Notes: generated from the sequence alone by a model not told the origin. 8,283 nt of DNA from Bacteroidota bacterium (GCA_024280135.1 JAJRQS010000064.1:1-8283); one strand, 5' to 3'. Positions 1 through 6,296 are shown, numbered from the stretch's first letter. Numbers and translations are program-made.

Positions 1-639
1 AAATATCCAGATCATGTGGTGGTGAGTTATGTCAATACGACTGCGGAGATGAAGACGTTGACGGATATCTGTTGTACTTCAACGAATGCCGTCCATATTA
101 TAGATAGTATCCCAAAGGATAAAGAAATTATCTTTGCGCCTGATATAAATCTAGGTCGGTATTTGGTCAAGAAGACAGGGCGTGATATGGTCTTGTGGAA
201 TGGGTCTTGTATGGTGCATGAAATTTTTTCTGTTGAGAAGATTACCAAATTACAAATCCGTCACCCAGAAGCCAAATTAATTGCACACCCAGAATGTGAA
301 GCGATAATCCTTGATAATGCCGATTATATCGGCTCTACTTCAGGGCTTTTGCGCTATACCCAAGAAAATCCTGCTACTACTTTTATCGTCGCAACAGAAC
401 CCGGTATTATCCATCAAATGGAAAAAACTTCTCCCAATAAGAAGTTTATTCCAGCTCCACCGACTAACCAATGTGCGTGCAATGAATGCCCACATATGCG
501 CTTAAATACGTTGGAAAAACTATACCTTTGTATGAAGTATGAATTGCCAGAGGTACATGTGCCGGTGGATGTAATAGAGAAGGGTAGGGTGTCGATCGAT
601 AGAATGATGGAAATTTCAGCCAAAGCAGGCTTGGTATAG
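1..639 (+). CDS. nadA: Quinolinate synthase NadA, 3' part (5' end outside window)
   Basis: NadA condenses iminoaspartate with dihydroxyacetone phosphate to give quinolinate in de novo NAD synthesis; it is cytoplasmic and carries an oxygen-sensitive [4Fe-4S] cluster. The frame is open from base 1 (it begins KYPDHVVVSYVNTTAEMK), so the GTG at 16 is internal and roughly the first third of the usual 300-350 residues is missing. The three cluster-cysteine regions of the family are visible: CCTS at bases 70-75, HPEC at 286-297, and the CxCxxCP segment at 472-492, followed by the family signature MRLNTLEKLYLCM. GSTSGLL (from about base 328) is the conserved substrate-loop region. The gene ends with TAG at 637-639. 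No nadB or nadC lies downstream; the next gene is unrelated. Family identification is secure. Confidence 0.96.
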   Translation, partial: KYPDHVVVSYVNTTAEMKTLTDICCTSTNAVHIIDSIPKDKEIIFAPDINLGRYLVKKTGRDMVLWNGSCMVHEIFSVEKITKLQIRHPEAKLIAHPECEAIILDNADYIGSTSGLLRYTQENPATTFIVATEPGIIHQMEKTSPNKKFIPAPPTNQCACNECPHMRLNTLEKLYLCMKYELPEVHVPVDVIEKGRVSIDRMMEISAKAGLV

Positions 640-789
640 CGGGTTTTATACAACATTGCCACTAAATTGGGCGTTTGACCTCGATAGATATTTATTTCGG
701 TAAGATAATTGCCTATAATTCTATTGAGTTACATTCATGAACATTTGCTGCTAATAATTTAGGGTTATGGCAGTGGTCAAAGATAAACA

Positions 790-1611
790 ATGAAAGCAAT
801 AAAGATATTTGCACTGGTCTTTTTATTCAGTACTTTTTTCCTTGCGGCAAATGCCCAACGAGGAATAGAGATTGGCGCGGGAGCGGGTGTTGCCTACTAT
901 TTTGGGGATTTGAATACCAGTTTTGACATGACGAAACCTGGGTTATCAGGAACGGTGTTTGCAAGGTATGATTTTAACCCGAGGATAGATGTGAAGGTAG
1001 GTGTAAACTACGGTCATGTTCAGGCAGCTGATGAAACGTCAAAAAATGTATTTGAAAAAGATCGTAATCTGTCATTTAAGAGTGATATTTATGAGGTGAC
1101 TGGGCAATTTGAATTTAATTTCTTTGAGTATATTCATGGCTCCAGAGATCAGTTCTATTCTCCCTATATCTTTACCGGTTTTACAGTGTATAATTATAAT
1201 CCACAAGCGGAGTTGAATGGCGAGGTATATAACTTGAGAGAATATGGCACTGAAGGTCAATTTACGGGTGATGAATATTACACGACCACTTTGGCTTTGG
1301 CATATGGTATCGGTTTTAAAGTGGATTTGAGTTTTGCATGGAGTTTGAATTTGGAGATTAGTGGCCGTAAGTTGTATAATGATTACTTGGATGATGTCAG
1401 TACTACTTATCCGGATTTAGAAGATTTAGAAAATCTGCGGGGCCCTATCGCGCCTCTTTTGGCAGATAGATCACTTGGACGTATTGATAACCAAACGGGT
1501 CGCCAACGGGGAGACAGTAAAGGGAATGATGCGTATTTTTTGACTAATGTGAGCTTGGTTTATTACTTTGGTAGCGTGCAGTGTCCTTCTGTTAATAAAT
1601 GGGGATTCTAA
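790..1611 (+). CDS. DUF6089/PorG-like outer-membrane beta-barrel protein
   Basis: This 273-residue protein has a signal peptide: a basic start (MKAIK), a hydrophobic core at residues 6-20 and a probable signal peptidase I site after ANA at 20-22. The mature part has alternating hydrophobic/aromatic strands and reads like a small barrel. Family-like signatures are GVAYYFGDLN (34-42), R-NLSFKSDIYE (92-102), EFNFFEY (108-114), SPYIFTGFTVYNYNPQA (124-140) and YGTEGQ (152-157), matching the Bacteroidota DUF6089 family as I remember it. That family includes PorG, an outer-membrane component of the type IX secretion system in Porphyromonas. The last strand (VYYFGSV) and the terminal aromatic residue suit outer-membrane assembly. 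A single Cys lies at about 265. No strong Shine-Dalgarno or promoter box is visible in 640-789. A role in T9SS is inferred; it may simply be a barrel of unknown function. Confidence 0.85.
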   Translation: MKAIKIFALVFLFSTFFLAANAQRGIEIGAGAGVAYYFGDLNTSFDMTKPGLSGTVFARYDFNPRIDVKVGVNYGHVQAADETSKNVFEKDRNLSFKSDIYEVTGQFEFNFFEYIHGSRDQFYSPYIFTGFTVYNYNPQAELNGEVYNLREYGTEGQFTGDEYYTTTLALAYGIGFKVDLSFAWSLNLEISGRKLYNDYLDDVSTTYPDLEDLENLRGPIAPLLADRSLGRIDNQTGRQRGDSKGNDAYFLTNVSLVYYFGSVQCPSVNKWGF

Positions 1612-1653
1612 AAAAGCAAAGATTGTTAGGAATGCACGGATTAAAAGATGGCA

Positions 1654-1683
1654 CCTGCCTCTGCCTCTGCCGATTCAGGCAGG
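1654..1683. repeat. Short inverted repeat (7-base stem, 16-base loop)
   Basis: CCTGCCT at 1654-1660 is the exact reverse complement of AGGCAGG at 1677-1683. The loop holds a CTGCCTCTGCC phrase, so alternative pairings with neighbouring CTGCC units are possible. No T-run follows, so it is not an obvious intrinsic terminator for the gene ending at 1611. Similar TGCCTGAATCGGCAG-type dyads are frequent interspersed elements in this phylum (recollection, not checked). Confidence 0.5.
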
Positions 1684-1697
1684 CACTAGATAGGTGT

Positions 1698-1729
1698 TTG
1701 CCACGAATGCACGAATTTTTTTATATTTG
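1698..1729 (+). promoter_or_regulatory. Bacteroidota-type promoter candidate with no nearby gene
   Basis: TATATTTG at 1722-1729 matches the TAnnTTTG -7 consensus, and TTG at 1698-1700 sits 21 bases upstream, a suitable -33 position. No credible coding start follows closely; the next gene begins at 2030. It could give mtaB a long leader, drive a small RNA, or be a chance match in AT-rich repeat sequence. Confidence 0.35.
1699..1718 (+). repeat. 20-base direct repeat, copy 1
   Basis: TGCCACGAATGCACGAATTT occurs here and again, identically, at 1915-1934. Inside the unit CACGAAT/GCACGAAT is itself a near-tandem repeat. A diverged version (GGAATGCACGGATT) lies near 1629. This copy overlaps the TTG at 1698-1700 that could serve the promoter-like box at 1722. 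Confidence 0.8.
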
Positions 1730-1914
1730 CACCCACCATAAAACCCTAACACCTTAAAATCGCTACACCGTTTTCACCCTTTACCTCTAAAAGCACCTAC
1801 ACGGATTAAGCGGGTTTGTACGGATTTTAGCGGATGAAAAATTTTGTTCTTGGTTTCTATTTCATTTTTACGTTCGATTCCTCGATTGCTCAATTCCTCG
1901 TTTCATCATTTTTC

Positions 1915-1934
1915 TGCCACGAATGCACGAATTT
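1915..1934 (+). repeat. 20-base direct repeat, copy 2
   Basis: Identical to the sequence at 1699-1718, 216 bases downstream of it. The flanks differ on both sides (C before and G after, against T and T in the first copy), so the repeat boundary is sharp. Confidence 0.8.
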
Positions 1935-2014
1935 GGTTCACCCTTCGCCCTTCGTCCTTGACCCTTCACCTCTAAAGGCACGAATTAAACACAGAAAAGT
2001 ATCCGAAAGCCCCC

Positions 2015-2022
2015 TATCTTTG
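2015..2022 (+). promoter_or_regulatory. Probable -7 promoter box of mtaB (near-leaderless)
   Basis: TATCTTTG followed by CA is a perfect TAnnTTTG Bacteroidota -7 box. It ends only 7 bases before the ATG at 2030, so transcription would begin at or very near the start codon and the message would be leaderless or nearly so. No TTG is present at the expected -33 spacing, which lowers confidence. Confidence 0.5.
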
Positions 2023-2029
2023 CAGTATT

Positions 2030-3367
2030 ATGACACCACAGACAGTAGCATTTAACACACTAGGTTGTAAACTTAATTTTTCGGAAACCTCTACCATCGG
2101 TCGGCAGTTTGCGCAAGCGGGTTTCACGGAGATTCCATTTGACCAACCCGCAGATATTTATGTCATTAATACTTGTTCGGTTACGGATTTTGCAGATAAA
2201 AAATGTAGGCAGATTGTCCGTCGTGCCTTGCGGAATGCACCAGATGCTTTTGTGATTGTAACGGGTTGTTATGCACAATTGAAGCCAGGAGAAATAGCCG
2301 AAATTCCAGGTGTAGATCTAGTCATGGGAGCGGGTGAAAAATTCAAAATCCTAGACTATCTAGGGGATATGAAAAAATTACCTGGAAAAGGCATCGTTTA
2401 TGCCAGCCAAATCCAAACCGTCAATACTTTTGAAAATGCATTTTCTTTTGGAGATCGTACACGTTCTTTTTTGAAGGTGCAAGATGGTTGTGATTATAAG
2501 TGTACATTTTGTACCATTCCACAAGCACGTGGAGCCAGTCGTAGCAACACCATCGAAAGTATTTTGGAAAATGCTCGAGAAATTGCAAGACTAGGTGGAA
2601 AAGAAATTATTTTGACGGGCGTCAATATAGGAGATTTTGGCAACGGGACAGAAGTCATAGAAGGCGTAAGGCCAAAGAAAGAAGCGCTGTTTATTGATTT
2701 GATAAGAGCTTTAGATGAAGTAGAAGGAATTGAACGTTATCGAATTTCTTCTATTGAGCCCAATTTGTTGACAGAAGAAATCATTCAATTTGTGGCACAA
2801 TCCAAAAGATTTATGCCGCACTTTCATATTCCATTGCAGTCTGGTAATGACGAACTATTGCAAAAAATGAAACGCCGTTACAAGCGTGATCTATTTGCGA
2901 ATCGAGTCGAATTGATAAAGCAATATATGCCTGATGCTTGTATAGGCGTGGATGTGATTGTAGGGTTTCCTGGAGAGTCAGAAGAAAAATTTAAAGACTC
3001 TTACAGGTTCTTGCAAGATTTAGATATTAGTTACTTACATGTTTTTACTTATTCGGAACGACCCAACACACCTGCCTTTGAAATGGAGGATGCTGTTCCG
3101 ATGCAAGAGCGTCGTGCCCGAAATCAGATGTTACGGATCCTTTCGGAAAAAAAGCGGGCAGGCTTTTACCGTCAATTTGAAGGGCGTGAATTAGAAGTTT
3201 TAGTTGAGCAATCCAAGCAAGAAGGAATGGTAACAGGTTTTACTAAAAATTATATTAAAGTTATCTTGTCAGAAGAACAGGCAAAAGTGAACAGCTTGCT
3301 ACCTGTGTTGATTGGTCAGTTTAAAGGCGAATCAACTATTTCGGCAACGCCTTTAACAACCGCCTAA
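2030..3367 (+). CDS. mtaB: tRNA t6A37 methylthiotransferase MtaB
   Basis: MtaB-family radical-SAM enzymes add a methylthio group to C2 of t6A37 in tRNAs reading ANN codons. The 445-residue protein has the full three-domain layout. The N-terminal UPF0004 domain carries the auxiliary-cluster cysteines C13 (GCKLN), C49 (NTCSVTD) and C80 (TGCYAQ). The radical-SAM domain carries CDYKCTFC with C154, C158 and C161, followed by TIPQARG and later HIPLQSG and GVDVIVGFPGE. A TRAM-like RNA-binding tail follows from about residue 380. GCKLN and the variant NTCSVTDFADKKCR favour MtaB over MiaB (GCQMN) or RimO (GCPKN). The ATG at 2030 is chosen because the conserved domain starts within ten residues. The TAA is followed directly by the ATG of the tetR-like gene, so the two probably share a transcript. 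Confidence 0.95.
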   Translation: MTPQTVAFNTLGCKLNFSETSTIGRQFAQAGFTEIPFDQPADIYVINTCSVTDFADKKCRQIVRRALRNAPDAFVIVTGCYAQLKPGEIAEIPGVDLVMGAGEKFKILDYLGDMKKLPGKGIVYASQIQTVNTFENAFSFGDRTRSFLKVQDGCDYKCTFCTIPQARGASRSNTIESILENAREIARLGGKEIILTGVNIGDFGNGTEVIEGVRPKKEALFIDLIRALDEVEGIERYRISSIEPNLLTEEIIQFVAQSKRFMPHFHIPLQSGNDELLQKMKRRYKRDLFANRVELIKQYMPDACIGVDVIVGFPGESEEKFKDSYRFLQDLDISYLHVFTYSERPNTPAFEMEDAVPMQERRARNQMLRILSEKKRAGFYRQFEGRELEVLVEQSKQEGMVTGFTKNYIKVILSEEQAKVNSLLPVLIGQFKGESTISATPLTTA

Positions 3368-3919
3368 ATGTCTTTTAGGACCAAAGAGAAAATCCTTACA
3401 GCTGCCTTACTTCTGTTCAACAAGAAAGGGTTGAGTGAAGTAACGACTAGACAAATTACTATTCACCTAGATATCAGCCAAGGACATTTAACGTATTATT
3501 TTCAAAAAAGGGCAGCACTTCTTGAGGCACTTTATGGTCAATTTCAAGACCAATATTTAATTTTACTAAAAGAACCTGTACCGGATCTATATCTCTTCAA
3601 TCGATGGTTAGATACTGTTCTAGAAATACAATATACTTATCGGTTTTTGTTTTTAGATTTTGCGGAAGTGATGCGAGAGAGCCCAAAGATTAAGAAGCAA
3701 TATTTTAAGTTGCGAGAGATTCGAAAGAAAAAACTAGAAGAAATATTAATACTACTTACTAAGCAAATATCAGAGACACAGTTGAATCAAATTGAATTGC
3801 TGATTGAATTTGGAATGATGTATGGTGCTTTAGATAAAAAACCTAAACGGGCTATTTTAGCGAAAGTGAAAGAAGATATTGAGACTGTTATCGATGCATA
3901 TTCTCGATTCCTCGATTAG
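3368..3919 (+). CDS. TetR/AcrR-family transcriptional regulator
   Basis: This 183-residue protein has a typical TetR N-terminal DNA-binding domain. Residues 4-22 (RTKEKILTAALLLFNKKGL) form helix 1, and the helix-turn-helix runs over about 27-46, with the signature ITIHLDISQGHLTYYFQKRAALLEALY. The C-terminal ligand/dimer domain (about 60-183) is helical and unassigned, with a basic EIRKKKLEEIL segment near 118-128. The ATG directly abuts the mtaB stop with no spacer, suggesting translational coupling. Its target and ligand cannot be read from the sequence, and a link to tRNA modification is not implied. The last codons (SRFLD) are written in a 14-base sequence that also occurs at 1874-1887. 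The gene ends 10 bases from the convergent CBS gene, leaving no room for a separate terminator. Confidence 0.9.
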   Translation: MSFRTKEKILTAALLLFNKKGLSEVTTRQITIHLDISQGHLTYYFQKRAALLEALYGQFQDQYLILLKEPVPDLYLFNRWLDTVLEIQYTYRFLFLDFAEVMRESPKIKKQYFKLREIRKKKLEEILILLTKQISETQLNQIELLIEFGMMYGALDKKPKRAILAKVKEDIETVIDAYSRFLD

Positions 3920-3929
3920 CAACACGTTC

Positions 3930-4595
3930 TCACATATCCAAGTAATGCATCAGGCTATTATAATTGTCTTGCAAAGAATCTAAATATTCATCTTCGCCAA
4001 CAAAAGAAGCTTTGATAGAATATCCAAAACGAGTAAAGGTACTCAAGATGCCGCTAAGTTCATGGCTTCGATTTAATTTTAGCATGACGTCCACCGTTTG
4101 TGAATCGGGTCGAGCAGCTAGAAGGAAACTAAGAATTTGTGCGTTTTCACCTTCTACAATTCGGGCAATTTCATGCATCGAATATTCATGGCGTTGCATT
4201 TCTAACACAATCACGCCACCGGGTTCTACAAATGATGCCATCTGAGAAAACTTCGTTAGGACTTCTTGGATTTGCACCACCCCTAAATAATTGTTTTGGG
4301 TATCTACAACAGGCAAAATGGTCAATTCTTCTGCACCCATTACGCGCATCACTTCAAACAGATGATCTGTTTCTTCTACATACGCTTTACGCAAGGTCAA
4401 TTGATAAGTCCCTACGGCATCGTCCATTTTGTTGTCCAATATGTCTTCTTCCGAAATAACGCCTAGTAATTGTTTGTGGTTCACAAGCGGTAAATGCTGG
4501 ATATGATGATCCGTCATTTGCGCAAGTGCTTCTTGCCCTGTGTCTGAGGTTTTGAGCGGTGTGATAGTCGTCGATATAAGGTGTTTGGCGAACAT
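3930..4595 (-). CDS. CBS-pair protein with ACT-like C-terminal domain
   Basis: This 221-residue soluble protein begins with two CBS motifs. The first is at about 8-56 (TTITPLKTSDTGQEALAQM, HIQHLPLVN, LLGVISEEDIL). The second is at about 66-114 (RKAYVEETDHLFEVMRVM, LTILPVVD, YLGVVQIQEVL). Such pairs usually bind adenine nucleotides. Residues about 126-200 (GGVIVLEMQRHEYSMHEIARIVEGENAQILSF onward) resemble an ACT-like fold with the G-x-V-hydrophobic first strand and a helix after it. The family is widespread in Bacteroidota and often sits beside NAD kinase (recollection), but no nadK is present here. The start ATG (4593-4595) immediately precedes the CBS domain. Upstream, a weak minus-strand box TATACTTG at 4622-4629 is one base off the -7 consensus. 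The molecular role is unknown. Confidence 0.88.
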   Translation of the reverse strand: MFAKHLISTTITPLKTSDTGQEALAQMTDHHIQHLPLVNHKQLLGVISEEDILDNKMDDAVGTYQLTLRKAYVEETDHLFEVMRVMGAEELTILPVVDTQNNYLGVVQIQEVLTKFSQMASFVEPGGVIVLEMQRHEYSMHEIARIVEGENAQILSFLLAARPDSQTVDVMLKLNRSHELSGILSTFTRFGYSIKASFVGEDEYLDSLQDNYNSLMHYLDM

Positions 4596-4664
4596 TTGCT
4601 TTAGTGTTTTAGAACCATTCGCAAGTATAACGAAATAAATTCTAAGCTGTTCCTTGTAGGAGTG

Positions 4665-5429
4665 TTAATGCAGTAATTTTTTTCTTTCGTCCTCAAACTC
4701 TAGCTCTGTTAGAAGCCCTCTCTGCTTCAATAAATCCAATTGCCTCAACTGTTCCAATAGCTCTGGACTGCTTTCTTTTTTATTTTTTCGTGTCCGTTTA
4801 AAACCCGCTTTCGCAAAATCTATAAAATCATCTTGGATTCTTAAATACGCCAAAGCTGGATTTTTTTGTATTTCCTCGACAGGTTCAAAGCCTTGATGCA
4901 CAGCTAGTTCTAAATATTCATAAGCTCTTTCAGTCTCTTCTTTTATAGAAAATAGACAAGCCATATCAAATAGTAAGTCAGGATTGTTGGGTTGTATCTC
5001 CATGGCTTGAAAATAGGCTTCTTCTGCATCTTGAAATTGGTATTTCTTGAAAGATTTTTTTCCTTCTTCCCAATACTTTTTGAATTTGACCTTTTGCTTT
5101 GCTCGATCCGTTAGTGCTCTATTACTCAAGGTGCTTTTCTTTACTTGATGCCTTTTCTTAATATCAACAGCATCTATTCTTCTTTTACGCTGATATTTAC
5201 GTTGGTTTCGACGAGCCACCTGTGTGTCCCTATTGTACTTAGCATCAAAAACTTCCTGCGGCATTATCAAAAGTAATAAAGCATCTAACATACTCAAAAC
5301 AAAAGGAACACCTGTCCAAAACAACAAAGCATAGATAATACCCCAGACTGTCTGCCCAAGATAAAAACGATGTATCCCAAATCCCCCTAAAAAAAACGCT
5401 AATAAAGCGGCTGTTACCTTATTCCTCAT
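4665..5429 (-). CDS. TM2-TPR-SHOCT three-domain membrane protein
   Basis: This 254-residue protein is of unknown function but clear architecture. Residues 3-56 form a TM2 domain: a first membrane helix (5-19), the conserved GIHRFYLGQ turn (18-26), and a second helix pair region ending ALLLLIM. Residues about 64-118 are a strongly basic linker (many K/R), probably on the cytoplasmic face. Residues 119-180 read as two TPR-like helix pairs (WEEGKKSFKKYQFQDAEEAYFQAMEIQPNN, then PDLLFDMACLF with ERAYEYLELAVHQGF), followed by a degenerate third (NPALAYLRIQDDFIDFAKAGF). Residues 224-253 match a SHOCT-like short C-terminal domain (LLEQLRQLDLLKQRGLLTELEFEDERKKLL). A protein-interaction or assembly role at the inner membrane is inferred. 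The ATG at 5427-5429 has AGAAGG just upstream on the coding strand, a close SD-like site. It is 69 bases upstream of the CBS gene on the same strand. Confidence 0.85.
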   Translation of the reverse strand: MRNKVTAALLAFFLGGFGIHRFYLGQTVWGIIYALLFWTGVPFVLSMLDALLLLIMPQEVFDAKYNRDTQVARRNQRKYQRKRRIDAVDIKKRHQVKKSTLSNRALTDRAKQKVKFKKYWEEGKKSFKKYQFQDAEEAYFQAMEIQPNNPDLLFDMACLFSIKEETERAYEYLELAVHQGFEPVEEIQKNPALAYLRIQDDFIDFAKAGFKRTRKNKKESSPELLEQLRQLDLLKQRGLLTELEFEDERKKLLH

Positions 5430-5592
5430 TGCCTTCTATTTCTTTAATCTAATAATGTGTACGCAAGATGCCCTAAAAGTATTGCTTTTGTGCTATTTTT
5501 ATACGAATATCGATTGTTTTCCGACAGATAAGGCTATTTTCCTCTTCTTAAACGGATTGCTGCTCTTAATCCTTCATGTGTCAAACTACATA

Positions 5593-6192
5593 TCAGATGC
5601 TACTGACTATTACATCAAGATCTAAACGTGATTTGGACTTCATAGATGGTTGATTGGCATCAGAAGCATCTCTGTACCCAATAGCGACGGCCACTAGGGT
5701 ATTGTATTTGGGGTTTTTCAAAATAGCATCATATTCATGGGCTTCAATCCCTTCCATAGGTGTGGCATCAATGCCCATAGCAGCGCAGGCACTAAGAAAG
5801 AAGCCGACTGACAAATAAACTTGTTGTGAAAACCATTTTTTAATTTCCTGTTCCCCTTTAGGTTTTAAATAAGTGTTGTAATATCCAATGGCACCGGCTG
5901 GGATGTTTTCCGCTATCTGTTCTTCAAACTTTTTAACGGAAGAGATCGCTCCAAAAACGACTAGATGACTGGCATCTAGTATTTTGGAGGCATTAAAAAA
6001 AGATGCTTTCGCTAAAGCTGATTTTGTTTTATCTTCAGATACAAACGTAAAGTGCCAAGGTTGGCTATTGATAGAAGAAGGACTTAATCTTACTATCGTT
6101 TTTAACTCTGCGATGATCTTTTCCTTTATTTTTTTTGAAGGATCGTATTTTTTCGCTGTGTACCGATTCTCGGCAATTTTCAAAAAGTCCAT
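5593..6192 (-). CDS. nfsB: NfsB-like NAD(P)H nitroreductase
   Basis: This FMN flavoprotein uses NAD(P)H to reduce nitro-aromatics, quinones and related compounds. The 199 residues align throughout with E. coli NfsB (217 aa), with the shortfall in the middle. FMN-contact equivalents are visible: R10-Y11-T12 and K14 (RHS...K in E. coli), PSSINSQPWHF at 38-48, N67/K70 before LDASH, E147-G148 in ATPMEG, and K187/R189 near the C-terminus. QQVYLSVGFFL (123-133) is the dimer helix. Y11 in place of His is a mild variation. The gene is transcribed divergently from the HxlR-family regulator, and the two starts are 104 bases apart. A minus-strand promoter (TTG 6262-6260, TAGTTTTG 6239-6232) fits a leader of about 35 bases. 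Family is secure; natural substrate is unknown. Confidence 0.93.
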   Translation of the reverse strand: MDFLKIAENRYTAKKYDPSKKIKEKIIAELKTIVRLSPSSINSQPWHFTFVSEDKTKSALAKASFFNASKILDASHLVVFGAISSVKKFEEQIAENIPAGAIGYYNTYLKPKGEQEIKKWFSQQVYLSVGFFLSACAAMGIDATPMEGIEAHEYDAILKNPKYNTLVAVAIGYRDASDANQPSMKSKSRLDLDVIVSSI

Positions 6193-6212
6193 TTGATTTG
6201 TTTTTGGTTAAG

Positions 6213-6229
6213 ACTATACTTTTTATAGT
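6213..6229. promoter_or_regulatory. Candidate operator: ACTATA-N5-TATAGT dyad
   Basis: A perfect 6-base inverted repeat with a 5-base spacer, 17 bases in all, lies in the nitroreductase/HxlR intergenic region. It covers the expected start region of the minus-strand transcript and touches the TTG of the plus-strand promoter. Two more ATAGT half-sites follow at 6243-6247 and 6278-6282. Position and size suit a winged-helix HxlR dimer, but binding is inferred. Confidence 0.45.
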
Positions 6230-6259
6230 TGCAAAACTAAGAATAGTATCTTATATTTG
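6229..6259 (+). promoter_or_regulatory. Promoter of the HxlR-family gene
   Basis: TTG at 6229-6231 and TATATTTG at 6252-6259 are separated by 20 bases, an excellent fit to the Bacteroidota sigma factor consensus. A start near 6264-6267 would give a leader of about 30 bases before the ATG at 6297. It lies almost exactly over the opposing promoter. Confidence 0.7.
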
Positions 6260-6262
6260 CAA
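6232..6262 (-). promoter_or_regulatory. Promoter of the nitroreductase gene
   Basis: Read on the minus strand, TTG (6262-6260) and TAGTTTTG (6239-6232) are 20 bases apart, again matching TTG-N20-TAnnTTTG. A start near 6225-6228 would give a leader of about 35 bases before the ATG at 6192. It is superimposed on the plus-strand promoter, so the two probably cannot be occupied at once. Confidence 0.65.
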
Positions 6263-6296
6263 TAACGGTCAAAATGGATAGTATAAAATAAATGGA

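Larger units (their letters stand above)
1612..2029. other. 418-base gene-free, repeat-bearing intergenic region
   Basis: No convincing gene lies here. The region contains two identical 20-base direct repeats (1699-1718, 1915-1934) and a degenerate relative near 1629-1643. It also has a short inverted repeat at 1654-1683, tandem-like ACGGATT...AGCGG units (1801-1813 and 1820-1834), and two related CCCTTxACCTCTAAAxGCAC segments (about 1773-1794 and 1963-1982). Promoter-like boxes lie at 1722-1729 and 2015-2022. The composition (pyrimidine-rich, low-complexity phrases) differs from the flanking genes and resembles decayed interspersed repeats common between Bacteroidota genes. Confidence 0.75.

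Noticed and set aside
129..136. TATCTTTG promoter-like box
   Set aside because: It lies inside nadA with no TTG at the right distance and no gene start after it; a chance match.
640..789. Search for a promoter, terminator or small RNA between nadA and the DUF6089 gene
   Set aside because: The closest box (AACATTTG near 739-746) misses the consensus and lacks a TTG at 19-21 bases upstream; no stable hairpin with T-run is seen.
1834..2055. Open frame of 73 codons with a hydrophobic start (MKNFVLGFYFIFTF)
   Set aside because: It runs through the low-complexity repeat island, overlaps the start of mtaB, and its C-terminal part is only a reading of repeat phrases. No family resemblance.
4139..4459. 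106-codon plus-strand frame opposite the CBS gene
   Set aside because: Antisense shadow of a clear CBS-pair protein, with no recognisable domain.
4622..4629. Minus-strand TATACTTG as promoter of the CBS gene
   Set aside because: One mismatch in the -7 box and no TTG at the expected distance; mentioned in the gene entry but not called.
5430..5592. Search for a promoter or terminator between the nitroreductase and TM2 genes
   Set aside because: Only partial boxes such as TACTTTTA on the minus strand, without a -33 TTG; nothing strong enough to annotate.
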